A stretch of 5,627 bases of DNA, from assembly GCA_038133505.1 (NCBI GenBank), contig JAYPTI010000181.1, forward strand, positions 1 to 5,627, read 5' to 3'. This DNA comes from JAYQUR01 sp038133505 (lineage in GTDB: Bacteria; Pseudomonadota; Alphaproteobacteria; MPNO01; UBA830). The notes under the pieces are model-generated. The model was not told where the DNA came from. It saw only the letters and a list, made by a program, of their open reading frames with translations, and ran no database searches. Position 1 is the first letter of the stretch; each line of letters opens with the position of its first letter. The position numbers were made by a program, and so were the translations under genes. Shown here piece after piece: positions 1 to 5,627 of this stretch.

Positions 1-240
1 ATCCTGGACGTATCGGTCCAGACCGGCGTCGACAGGCTGGCGGCGCGCTCCGGCGACGCCGACCGTTACGAGCGCATGGACCGCGACTTCCACGAACGTC
101 TGCGGCGGGGCTTCCTCGACATTGCCGCCGCGGAGCCCGGCCGCTGCGTCGTCATCGACGCAGAGCGCGACGTCGATACCGTGGCATCCGAGATCCTTTC
201 GGCCGTACGCGCACGTCTCGAACCGGTCGCGGCGGCATGA
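1..240 (+). CDS. tmk: Thymidylate kinase, C-terminal part (5' end outside window)
   Basis: Thymidylate kinase phosphorylates dTMP to dTDP with ATP in the cytoplasm, a required step of dTTP synthesis. The window holds only the last 79 residues, read in frame from base 1 to a TGA at 238-240. The visible part carries the typical C-terminal pattern of bacterial dTMP kinases: a short LDV strand with a following helix (residues 2-15), then DRYER...FHERLRRGFLDIAAAEPGR (about residues 21-44) and the strand VVIDA (about 47-51). The P-loop and DRY/thymidine-binding parts lie upstream and cannot be judged. The stop codon overlaps the ATG of holB as ATGA, which suggests translational coupling. The tmk-holB pairing is itself conserved in Proteobacteria and supports the call. 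Confidence 0.93.
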   Translation: MLDVSVQTGVDRLAARSGDADRYERMDRDFHERLRRGFLDIAAAEPGRCVVIDAERDVDTVASEILSAVRARLEPVAAA

Positions 241-1358
241 CCGAAATCCCGTCTCCCCGCGAAACAGAACGCCTGATCGGCCACGAAGACGCCGAACGGC
301 GCCTGCTGGAGGCGTGGTCGTCCGGACGACTGCCGCACGGCTGGCTGATCACCGGCCCGAAGGGCATCGGAAAGGCGACGCTTGCCTACCGGTTCGCGCG
401 CTTCCTGCTGGTCCACGGCGAGGCGGGCGGCGGCGCGGACGAGGGGCCGAGCATGTTCGGCGACGCTCTTCCGGCCGCAGCGCCGGAAACGCTCGCCGTT
501 GAAGCCAGCCATCCGGTTTTCCGGCGTGTCGCGTCGAGCGGCCATGCCGATCTCCAGGTGCTCGAACGCGGGCTTGCCGACGACGGCAAGCGGATGCAGA
601 CCGTCATCCCCGTCGAAAAGGTCCGCGTCGCGGGGCACGCGATGTCGCTGACCGCGGGCGAGGGAGGCTGGCGCATCGTCATCGTCGACGGCGCCGAAGA
701 CATGAACGTCAACGCCGCCAATGCGTTGCTGAAACTGCTGGAAGAGCCGCCGCCGCGCGCGATGCTGCTGCTCGTGAGCCATGCGCCGGGCCGGCTTCTG
801 CCGACGATCCGCTCGCGCTGCTGCCGGCTGCGGCTGTCGCCGCTCGAGCCCGCGGCGCTGTCCGAGCTTTTGGAGCTCTATCGCCCCGACCTTCCGACGG
901 AGGAGCGCGTCGTGCTGGCCTCCCTCGCGGACGGCAGCATCGGCCGCGCGCTGTCGCTCGCCGACAGCGACGGTCTCGCGATCCGCCGCAACGTCGTCGG
1001 GCTCATCGCGGGCGTGCCGAGCCTCGACATGGCGGCGGCGAGCAAGTTCGCCGACCGTATCGCGCGCCGCGACGCGGACGCTGCCTGGCACACGGCGACG
1101 GAGCTTACGACCAGATGCCTCGCCGATATCGTCGGTGCGGGCGCCCGCGGAACGGACCTCGCGACGCGGGGCTATGCCGGGCCGGAAGCCGCGGCGCTCG
1201 ACCGCCTGCGCGAGACGGCGAGCCTTGATCGGTGGGTCGAGGTGTGGGAGAAGACGTCCCGCCTGTTCGCCCAGACCGACAGCGCCAGCCTGGACCGCAA
1301 GCAGGCGATGCTGAGCGCCCTCGGGTCGATAGAAAACACCGCCCGATCCGGTGTATAA
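237..1358 (+). CDS. holB: DNA polymerase III subunit delta-prime (clamp loader)
   Basis: This is the 373-residue delta-prime subunit of the clamp loader, which with delta and the gamma/tau ATPases opens and loads the beta sliding clamp during replication. Residues 14-60 begin the AAA+ fold (LIGHEDAERRLLEAW, then HGWLITG). A Walker-A-like loop GPKGIGKAT lies at 40-48, a Walker-B-like strand IVIVDGAEDMN at 147-157, the signature ANALLKLLEEPPP at 161-173, and the sensor region with the SRC motif (S193-R194-C195) that supplies the arginine finger to a neighbouring subunit. The four-cysteine zinc module found after the P-loop of the E. coli protein is absent: the only cysteines I see are C195, C196 and C294. 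The region from about 205 to 373 fits the helical lid and collar domain. The ATG start overlaps the tmk stop. There is no strong Shine-Dalgarno sequence, which fits coupled translation. Confidence 0.95.
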   Translation: MTEIPSPRETERLIGHEDAERRLLEAWSSGRLPHGWLITGPKGIGKATLAYRFARFLLVHGEAGGGADEGPSMFGDALPAAAPETLAVEASHPVFRRVASSGHADLQVLERGLADDGKRMQTVIPVEKVRVAGHAMSLTAGEGGWRIVIVDGAEDMNVNAANALLKLLEEPPPRAMLLLVSHAPGRLLPTIRSRCCRLRLSPLEPAALSELLELYRPDLPTEERVVLASLADGSIGRALSLADSDGLAIRRNVVGLIAGVPSLDMAAASKFADRIARRDADAAWHTATELTTRCLADIVGAGARGTDLATRGYAGPEAAALDRLRETASLDRWVEVWEKTSRLFAQTDSASLDRKQAMLSALGSIENTARSGV

Positions 1359-1394
1359 ACGCGCTTTCCAGCGCCCTTGCCGAGCTTGAATCCA

Positions 1395-2944
1395 ATGTCC
1401 GGTCAGAAGACCTACTACCTCACGACGCCGATCTATTACGTCAACGACGCGCCCCATATCGGCCATGCGTACACCACGCTGTCGTGCGACGTGCTCGCGC
1501 GGTTCAAGCGGCTGGACGGCTACGACGTCTTCTTCCTGACCGGCACCGACGAGCATGGCCAGAAGGTCGAGAAATCGGCCGAGGCCGCGGGCGTCGATCC
1601 GCAGAGCTTCACCGACCGGGTGTCGCAGAATTTCCGCGATCTCGCGAAATTCATGAACTACAGCAACGACCAGTTCATCCGCACGACCGAGCCGCGCCAC
1701 GCGGCCGCGAGCCAGGCGATCTGGACGGCGCTGCGCGAGAACGGCCACATCTATCTNNNNNNNNNNGGTATGCGGTCCGCGACGAGGCGTTCTATGCCGA
1801 AAGCGAACTGACCGACGGGCCGGACGGCAAGAAGATCGCGCCGTCAGGCGCGGAATGCGAGTGGGTCGAGGAACCGAGCTATTTCTTCGACCTTTCAAAG
1901 TGGCAGGACCGGCTGCTCAAGTTCTACGAAGACAATCCCGATTTCATCGCGCCGGAGTCGCGCCGCAACGAGGTGATCAGCTTCGTGAAGGGCGGACTCC
2001 AGGACCTCTCGGTCTCGCGCACCAGCTTCAAGTGGGGCGTCGACGTGCCCGGCGACGAGGACCACATCATGTATGTGTGGCTCGACGCGCTGACAAACTA
2101 CATCACGGCGGTCGACTATCCCGACACCGGCGCGGAGATGTACGAAAAATACTGGCCGGCCGACCTGCACATGGTCGGCAAGGACATCCTGCGCTTCCAT
2201 GCCGTCTACTGGCCGGCGTTCCTGCTGGGCGCGGGGCTCGAGCCGCCGAAGCGCGTCTATGCGCACGGCTGGTGGACCAACGAAGGCCAGAAGATCTCCA
2301 AGTCGCTCGGCAACATCATCGACCCGTTCGAAATCGTGGACACCTACGGTCTCGACCAGGTGCGCTATTTCCTGCTTCGGGAAGTGCCGTTCGGCAACGA
2401 CGGCGATTTTTCGCACCGCTCGATGGTCAACCGCATCAACGGCGAGCTTGCCAACGATCTCGGCAATCTCGCCCAGCGGACGCTCTCGATGATCGGCCGC
2501 TACTGCGACGGGACGCTGCCAGCGCCGGGCGCGCGAACCGAAGAAGACGACGCGATGATCGGCCAGGCCTACGGCGCGATCGACGGACTGCGCCGGTGCA
2601 TGGACGCGCAGTCGTTCCACGAGGCGCTGGAAACCATCTGGATCGTCGTGCGCGCCGCCAACGGATACGTCGACCGCCAGGCGCCGTGGCAGCTTCACAA
2701 GGAGGACCCGGCCCGCCGCGACACGGTGCTCTACGTCCTCGCCGAGACGATCCGGAGCATCGCCCTCTACGTTCAGCCCTTCGTTCCGGACTCCGCCGCC
2801 AGGATGCTGGATCAGCTCGCGGTCCCGGAAGACGCCCGTGCGTTCGATGCGGCAGGCGAGGCCGGCGCACTCCGGCCCGGCACGGCGCTTCCCAAGCCGT
2901 CGCCCGTCTTCCCGCGGTTCGTCGAGGAAGAGGCGGCGGAGTAG
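1395..2944 (+). CDS. metG: Methionyl-tRNA synthetase, interrupted by an assembly gap
   Basis: The enzyme charges tRNA-Met with methionine using ATP. The ATG at 1395 gives MSGQKTYYLTTPIYYVND, the usual class I N-terminus. A TTG at 1377 would add six residues and has no better ribosome site. The HIGH motif is at residues 21-24 (PHIGHAYTT) and is followed by FFLTGTDEHGQKVEKSA. After the gap come WYAVRDEAFYAESEL, YVWLDA, GKDILRFH, the KMSKS-type loop as KISKS (bases 2291-2305), and the anticodon-helix motif NGYVDRQAPW (bases 2660-2689). Positions that hold zinc-knuckle cysteines in four-Cys relatives are replaced, with one Cys left (GAECEW). No C-terminal EMAP-type tRNA-binding domain is present. 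The frame changes across the N run. With 17 true bases there, the gene would have 519 codons including the stop, the normal size for this class. I treat it as intact, not as a frameshifted pseudogene. It begins 36 bp after holB. Confidence 0.95.
1757..1766. other. Assembly gap (ten N) inside metG
   Basis: Ten N bases interrupt the catalytic domain of metG. Upstream the reading frame ends in IYL (the last codon reads CTN, which is Leu whatever the base). Downstream it resumes with NGG-TAT-GCG, best read as Trp-Tyr-Ala. The N count is probably a placeholder: keeping the frame requires a true length of 2 modulo 3, and 10 is 1 modulo 3. Related synthetases have five residues of the form G-x-Y-x-G between these flanks, which gives 1 + 15 + 1 = 17 bases. 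Confidence 0.97.
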
Positions 2945-2968
2945 GCGAATTGAACGCGGGACACGCCG

Positions 2969-4228
2969 TTGAGTAGCAGGCTCGGAGGCGACGGCAGGAC
3001 CGGCCTCGCCTCGTTCTACCATCGGGATTTCACGCTTCTGATCGTCGGCAAGCTGCTGGGCTGGATCGCCCTCCACATGACGCTGTTCGCGATCCAGTTC
3101 CAGGTCTACGACCGCACCGGCGACGTCGCGAACCTGGCCTATATCGGCCTCGCGAGCTTCGCGCCCGGCCTCGGCTTCGCGCTTTTCACGGGCTATGTCG
3201 CCGATCTGTTCGACCGGCGGCTGGTCATCGCGGTCTGCTACGTCATCGTGTTCACGGCGACGGCAATGCTGTTCTGGTATACGCAGTCCGGCATGGCAGC
3301 CGTCTGGCCCGTCTTCGTCATCCTCTTGTTCGAGGGGACGGGCAGGGCCTTCCATCAGCCTGCGATCAGCTCTCTGATCCCCAACATCGTCCCGCCCGAG
3401 ACGTTTCCTAACGCCGTCGCCTGGCATTCGACGGTCAACAAGGTCTGCCAGGTCGCGGGGCCCGCGGCGGGCGGCCTCGTCTATAATTTCTTCGGGCCGG
3501 ATACGGTTTACGGCGCGGGCGGCATCATGCTCCTGATCGCGACCGTCACCACGCTGATGATCCGGACCAGAACCAACCGCGGCATACGGCAGCCGACGAC
3601 GCTCACGACGCTCCTCGCCGGGCTGCGCTACGTCTATGCGAAGAAAATCATCTTCGGCGCCATCACGCTCGACCTGTTCGTCGTTCTCCTCGGCGGGGTG
3701 ACCGCTCTTTTCCCTGTCTTCGCCATCGACATCCTGCATGTCGGGGCAAACGGCGCCGGCTTCCTCCGTGCGGCAATCGCCGCCGGCGCGCTGATCAGCG
3801 GTATAGCGCTGACGCAGATCGACCTCAATCGCAACGTCGGCCACGTGATGTTCTCGACGGTCCTGATCTTTGGCGGCGCGACGATCGCCTTCGGCTTTTC
3901 CCAGCTCTACTGGGTGTCGCTGCTGGCAATGGCGATCCTCGGCGCGGCCGACATGGTCAGCGTCAATATCCGGGTGACCCTCATGCAGATCGCGACGCCG
4001 GACGACATGCGGGGCCGGGTGAGCGCGGTGAGCTCGGTTTTCACGGGAACATCGAACGAGCTCGGAGAGTTTCGCGCCGGCATGATGGCCGCCTGGCTCG
4101 GGACCGTGCCGGCGGTTCTCGTGGGCGGGGTCGGCTCGATCCTCGTCGCGGCGATCTGCTGGAAGGCCTTTCCGGAACTCGCCCGGGTCAAACGCTTCGA
4201 GGAAGTCGCCGCGAACGCGCCCCGCTGA
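2969..4228 (+). CDS. MFS transporter, EntS/MFS_3-like exporter
   Basis: This is an inner-membrane major facilitator superfamily protein of 419 residues, most like the MFS_3/EntS group of drug and siderophore exporters. Its substrate cannot be read from the sequence. A motif-A loop GYVADLFDRR is at 75-84 between helices 2 and 3. A central cytoplasmic loop at about 199-217 (RTRTNRGIRQPTTLTTLLAG) leads into LRYVYAKK. The late-loop signature MQIATPDDMRGRVSAV is at 339-354, comparable to the TPEAMLGRING segment of EntS. Hydrophobic stretches near 22-46, 55-79, 85-104, 109-124, 160-200 and from 227 to the C-terminus agree with a 12-helix layout. The start is TTG, weakly supported by GGGA at 2958-2961. 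The next in-frame ATG (3077) would remove most of helix 1. It lies 24 bp after metG, so read-through from metG is likely. A weak 6-bp hairpin follows the stop. Confidence 0.88.
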   Translation: MSSRLGGDGRTGLASFYHRDFTLLIVGKLLGWIALHMTLFAIQFQVYDRTGDVANLAYIGLASFAPGLGFALFTGYVADLFDRRLVIAVCYVIVFTATAMLFWYTQSGMAAVWPVFVILLFEGTGRAFHQPAISSLIPNIVPPETFPNAVAWHSTVNKVCQVAGPAAGGLVYNFFGPDTVYGAGGIMLLIATVTTLMIRTRTNRGIRQPTTLTTLLAGLRYVYAKKIIFGAITLDLFVVLLGGVTALFPVFAIDILHVGANGAGFLRAAIAAGALISGIALTQIDLNRNVGHVMFSTVLIFGGATIAFGFSQLYWVSLLAMAILGAADMVSVNIRVTLMQIATPDDMRGRVSAVSSVFTGTSNELGEFRAGMMAAWLGTVPAVLVGGVGSILVAAICWKAFPELARVKRFEEVAANAPR

Positions 4229-4234
4229 CCGCGT

Positions 4235-4249
4235 CGGCGAAAATCGCCG
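4235..4249 (+). other. Small hairpin after the MFS gene
   Basis: CGGCGA-AAA-TCGCCG forms a 6-bp stem with a 3-base loop, seven bases after the MFS stop codon. No T-run follows, so it is at best a weak or Rho-assisted 3' end or an mRNA-stabilising stem. It could also be chance in GC-rich DNA. Confidence 0.3.
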
Positions 4250-4253
4250 CAAC

Positions 4254-4283
4254 TTGCATACGGCTGCGCATTGTGGCCACAAT
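4254..4283 (+). promoter_or_regulatory. Candidate promoter for the TTT receptor gene
   Basis: TTGCAT at 4254-4259 and CACAAT at 4278-4283 are separated by 18 bases. They match the sigma-70 consensus at 3 of 6 and 4 of 6 positions. The match is weak, but the site is the only plausible one that I see in this 114-bp intergenic region, and its -10 element would overlap the right half of the 14-bp palindrome. This is inference only. Confidence 0.25.
4270..4283. promoter_or_regulatory. Perfect 14-bp palindrome, probable operator
   Basis: ATTGTGGCCACAAT is identical to its own reverse complement and lies 59 bp upstream of the receptor ATG. The ATTG...CAAT ends resemble operators bound by dimeric regulators: short palindromes of the TTGT-n-ACAA kind are typical of FCD-type GntR repressors, and a T-N11-A pattern also fits LysR-type regulators. 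No regulator gene is visible in the window, so the binding protein is unknown. With zero spacer the palindrome cannot form a normal RNA hairpin, so a DNA-binding role is more likely than a terminator. Confidence 0.5.
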
Positions 4284-4296
4284 TCCCGTGCGGTCC

Positions 4297-4313
4297 CCGG
4301 CCGCAGAGGCCGG
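4297..4313 (+). other. Leader hairpin upstream of the TTT receptor
   Basis: CCGGCC-GCAGA-GGCCGG forms a 6-bp stem with a 5-base loop. It can extend with GTC and AC flanks if two C bases bulge. It lies between the palindrome and the ribosome binding site and would be part of the 5' untranslated mRNA if transcription starts upstream. No T-run follows, so I do not call a terminator or attenuator. Confidence 0.3.
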
Positions 4314-4329
4314 ACGAACCGCCCAAAAC

Positions 4330-4338
4330 GGGAGGAAA
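4330..4338 (+). promoter_or_regulatory. Strong Shine-Dalgarno of the TTT receptor
   Basis: GGGAGGAAA contains a full GGAGG core (4331-4335) seven bases before the ATG at 4343. It fixes the start there, not at the in-frame TTG at 4271, which lies inside the palindrome. It is the best ribosome binding site in the window and suggests high translation, as expected for a secreted binding protein. Confidence 0.85.
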
Positions 4339-4342
4339 CATC

Positions 4343-5380
4343 ATGAACAATATCAGGACAGGTCTGTCCGGCATCGCGGTTGCCGCGATGCTGGCGGCCG
4401 GAACGACTGCACCCGCGGTGGCAGATTCGGTCGCGGATTTCTATAAAGGCCGCACGCTCACGGTCCTTGTCGTGTCCGGCTCTGGCGGCTTGAACGCTCT
4501 TTACGCTCGGACCGTGGGCGACCAACTCGGCAAGCACGTGCCGGGCAATCCCAAGGTCATCTACCAGTACATGCCGGGCGGCGGCGGCCTGAAAGGCACG
4601 AATTACTGCTATACGGCTGCACCGAAGGACGGCTCGGTCATCTGCGAGCCGCTCAATCCGTTTCCGCTGATGCAGATGCTGCGCCCCAAGGGCGTCAAGT
4701 ACGATGCGGCGAAGTTCCAGTATATCGGCAACGCGTCCGACCAGAACGGCTCCTTCGCCGTCCTCGGCACATCGCCCGTCAAGAAGCTCGAAGACGCGCG
4801 AGACCACGAAACCTACTTCTGCGGCACCGGCAAGGGCTCGGAATCGTACTACGATCCGACCATCGTCAATTCGCTGTTCGGGACCAAGTTCAAGCTGGTC
4901 ATGGGCTACAAGGGCGGCGGCGCGCTCGATATCGCGCTCGAGCGCGGCGAATGCATCGGCCGGGCAGGGCCGCTGCTGAGCTGGACCGTGCGCAAGGCGG
5001 ACTGGATCAAATCCGGCAAGATCCGCATCTTCGCGCAGGTTGGCCTCCGCAAGTTCCCGGGTTTCGAGAACACGCCGCTCCTGACCGAGTTCGCGCGGAA
5101 CGACGAGGAAAAGCAGATCATGGAGCTGATCTCGTCGCGCGCCGCGGTCGGAAGGCCGTTCGTCGCACCGCCCGGCGTGCCGAAGGAGCGCGTCGAAGCG
5201 CTGCGCAAGGCCTTCGTCGAGACGATGAAGGATCCCGCCTTCCAGGCCGATGTGAAGGAGCGCAAGCTTCTGAACATGTGGTCGACCGGCGAGGAGGTCG
5301 AGGCCATCGTCAAGAAGCAGCTGGCGACGCCCAAGGCGCTTGTCGACAAGGCGAGGGCGGTTCTCGGCTACCCGAGCTAA
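4343..5380 (+). CDS. TTT-family periplasmic solute receptor (Bug/TctC-like)
   Basis: This 345-residue exported protein is an extracytoplasmic receptor of tripartite tricarboxylate transporters, which usually capture carboxylates or related small organic acids. A Sec signal peptide is clear: MNNIR, a hydrophobic core to about residue 20, and a likely cut after AVA at 27. The mature start ADFYKGRTLTVLV, the first ligand loop SGSGGLNALYAR (45-56), YMPGGGGLKGTNY (76-88), AAPKDGSVI (92-100), the second ligand loop GTGKGSESY (161-169), GYKGGGALDIALERGE (188-203) and VAPPGVPKERVEALRKAF (274-291) all fit the Bug/TctC fold. Four cysteines (89, 101, 160, 204) remain after the signal and could form disulfides. 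No TctA or TctB membrane gene is in the window, so this is an orphan receptor or one that serves a transporter elsewhere. It appears to have its own control region and is closed by a terminator. The ligand is unknown. Confidence 0.92.
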   Translation: MNNIRTGLSGIAVAAMLAAGTTAPAVADSVADFYKGRTLTVLVVSGSGGLNALYARTVGDQLGKHVPGNPKVIYQYMPGGGGLKGTNYCYTAAPKDGSVICEPLNPFPLMQMLRPKGVKYDAAKFQYIGNASDQNGSFAVLGTSPVKKLEDARDHETYFCGTGKGSESYYDPTIVNSLFGTKFKLVMGYKGGGALDIALERGECIGRAGPLLSWTVRKADWIKSGKIRIFAQVGLRKFPGFENTPLLTEFARNDEEKQIMELISSRAAVGRPFVAPPGVPKERVEALRKAFVETMKDPAFQADVKERKLLNMWSTGEEVEAIVKKQLATPKALVDKARAVLGYPS

Positions 5381-5407
5381 CTACGGACAACGCATGAACG
5401 AAGAAAC

Positions 5408-5444
5408 GGGCCGCCCCGAGATACCCCTGGGGCGGCCCTTTCTC
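5408..5444 (+). terminator. Strong intrinsic terminator after the TTT receptor
   Basis: GGGCCGCCCC (5408-5417) pairs perfectly with GGGGCGGCCC (5429-5438) to give a 10-bp GC stem around an 11-base loop, and TTTCTC follows. The opposite strand also has a partly T-rich tail (GTTTCTTCG), so it may act in both directions. It starts 28 bp after the receptor stop and separates the transport genes from the tatD-like gene. Confidence 0.9.
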
Positions 5445-5473
5445 GTGAAATGCCGGTGCCGATGTGCTAGACA
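5445..5473 (+). promoter_or_regulatory. Candidate promoter for the tatD-like gene
   Basis: GTGAAA (5445-5450) and TAGACA (5468-5473) are 17 bases apart, with a TG dinucleotide just before the second element as in extended -10 promoters. They match the sigma-70 consensus at 4 of 6 and 3 of 6 positions. The call rests mainly on need: the terminator just upstream would block read-through, so a promoter should lie between it and 5514. Confidence 0.25.
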
Positions 5474-5513
5474 CCGCGCAATCCAAGCCTTCCCAATCGC
5501 CGGACCGCGTTTC

Positions 5514-5627
5514 TTGCTAGTCGACAGCCACTGCCATCTCGATTTCGACGTCTTCGACGAAGATCGCGACGCCGCGATCGCGCGGGCGCGCACCGCCGGC
5601 GTCGGCACGATGGTCACGATCTGCACC
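5514..5627 (+). CDS. TatD-family metal-dependent hydrolase, N-terminal part (3' end outside window)
   Basis: The first 38 codons run off the window end. The translation MLVDSHCHLDF shows the metal-binding HxH motif (H6, H8) that opens the TIM-barrel amidohydrolase fold of TatD/YcfH nucleases, followed by FDEDRDAAIARARTAGVGTMVTICT, the usual first helix and second strand. Family members act as cytoplasmic metal-dependent DNases or exonucleases, and the exact substrate here is unknown. The start is TTG at 5514, chosen because the conserved protein begins MLVDSH at that point. The frame stays open upstream to an ATG at 5394, but that would place the terminator stem inside the coding region and add residues unlike TatD. 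In E. coli the related ycfH follows holB, and in many alphaproteobacteria the gene follows metG, which supports the call. Confidence 0.92.
   Translation, partial: MLVDSHCHLDFDVFDEDRDAAIARARTAGVGTMVTICT

Noticed and set aside
1361..1375. GCGC-TTTCCA-GCGC inverted repeat between holB and metG
   Set aside because: A 4-bp arm is too short to mean anything in GC-rich DNA, and there is no T-run.
1232..1765. Upstream part of the frame that carries the second half of metG, open from inside holB
   Set aside because: The residues before the gap in this frame do not resemble any protein, and the real metG sequence is in another frame there. The apparent continuity is produced by the wrong gap length.
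66..1898. Long open frame on the minus strand (610 codons) opposite tmk, holB and the start of metG
   Set aside because: It runs through the N gap, has an Arg-rich composition with no domain, and is antisense to conserved genes. It is a GC-driven shadow.
1395..2944. metG as a frameshifted pseudogene
   Set aside because: The frame change coincides exactly with the N run, all catalytic motifs are present on both sides, and a 17-base gap restores a full-length protein.
4235..4249. Hairpin after the MFS gene as an intrinsic terminator
   Set aside because: The stem is only 6 bp and no T-run follows. I list it only as a small hairpin.
4271..4342. N-terminal extension of the receptor from a TTG at 4271
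   Set aside because: It would put 24 non-conserved residues before a clean signal peptide, overlap the palindrome, and ignore the strong GGAGG site before the ATG at 4343.
1895..4807. Very long open frame on the minus strand (970 codons) across metG, the MFS gene and the receptor
   Set aside because: It lies antisense to three well-supported genes. Its translation is rich in Arg, Asp, His and Ala with no recognisable domain, and it crosses intergenic DNA without any break in character. Long antisense open frames are expected in GC-rich coding DNA.
5394..5513. Start of the tatD-like gene, or a small separate gene, at the ATG at 5394
   Set aside because: The frame is open, but the coding region would contain the terminator stem and add Arg/Cys-rich residues unlike TatD proteins. 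The conserved N-terminus begins at 5514.
5381..5626. Minus-strand open frame of 81 codons opposite the tatD-like gene
   Set aside because: It is antisense to the conserved TatD N-terminus, spans the terminator and has no recognisable features.

Overview
This window looks like chromosomal DNA from a high-G+C alphaproteobacterium. The evidence is the gene order tmk-holB-metG followed by a TatD-family gene, the type of methionyl-tRNA synthetase (short, KISKS, no zinc knuckle) and the heavy GC bias at third codon positions. All genes that I can support lie on the + strand. A run of ten N bases inside metG shows this is a gapped assembly. I cannot name a genus from the sequence.

Layout. (1) 1-240 is the 3' end of tmk (thymidylate kinase), whose TGA overlaps the ATG of holB (ATGA). 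(2) 237-1358 is holB, the delta-prime subunit of the DNA polymerase III clamp loader. (3) 1395-2944 is metG (methionyl-tRNA synthetase), interrupted by the N gap. The two halves are in different window frames, but a true gap of 17 bases instead of 10 would join them into one 518-residue protein. (4) 2969-4228 is a 12-helix-type MFS exporter related to the EntS/MFS_3 group, starting at TTG 24 bp after metG. (5) 4229-4342 is an intergenic region with a perfect 14-bp palindrome, a weak promoter candidate, a leader hairpin and a strong Shine-Dalgarno sequence. (6) 4343-5380 encodes a secreted tripartite tricarboxylate transporter (TTT) receptor of the Bug/TctC type, with no membrane partners in view. 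(7) 5408-5444 is a strong intrinsic terminator. (8) 5514-5627 is the 5' end of a TatD-family metal-dependent hydrolase gene, cut by the window edge.

How it fits together. tmk, holB and metG form a tight housekeeping run (dTTP supply, replication clamp loading, translation) that in many alphaproteobacteria continues directly into a tatD-like gene. Here two transport genes, an MFS exporter and an orphan TTT receptor, lie between metG and the tatD-like gene. The receptor has its own likely control region and ends at a strong terminator. The main points for a second look are this interruption, the 14-bp palindrome as a probable operator, the predicted size of the N gap, and the solitary four-cysteine receptor. 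I found no CRISPR array, mobile element, tRNA or rRNA, and no convincing undescribed system.
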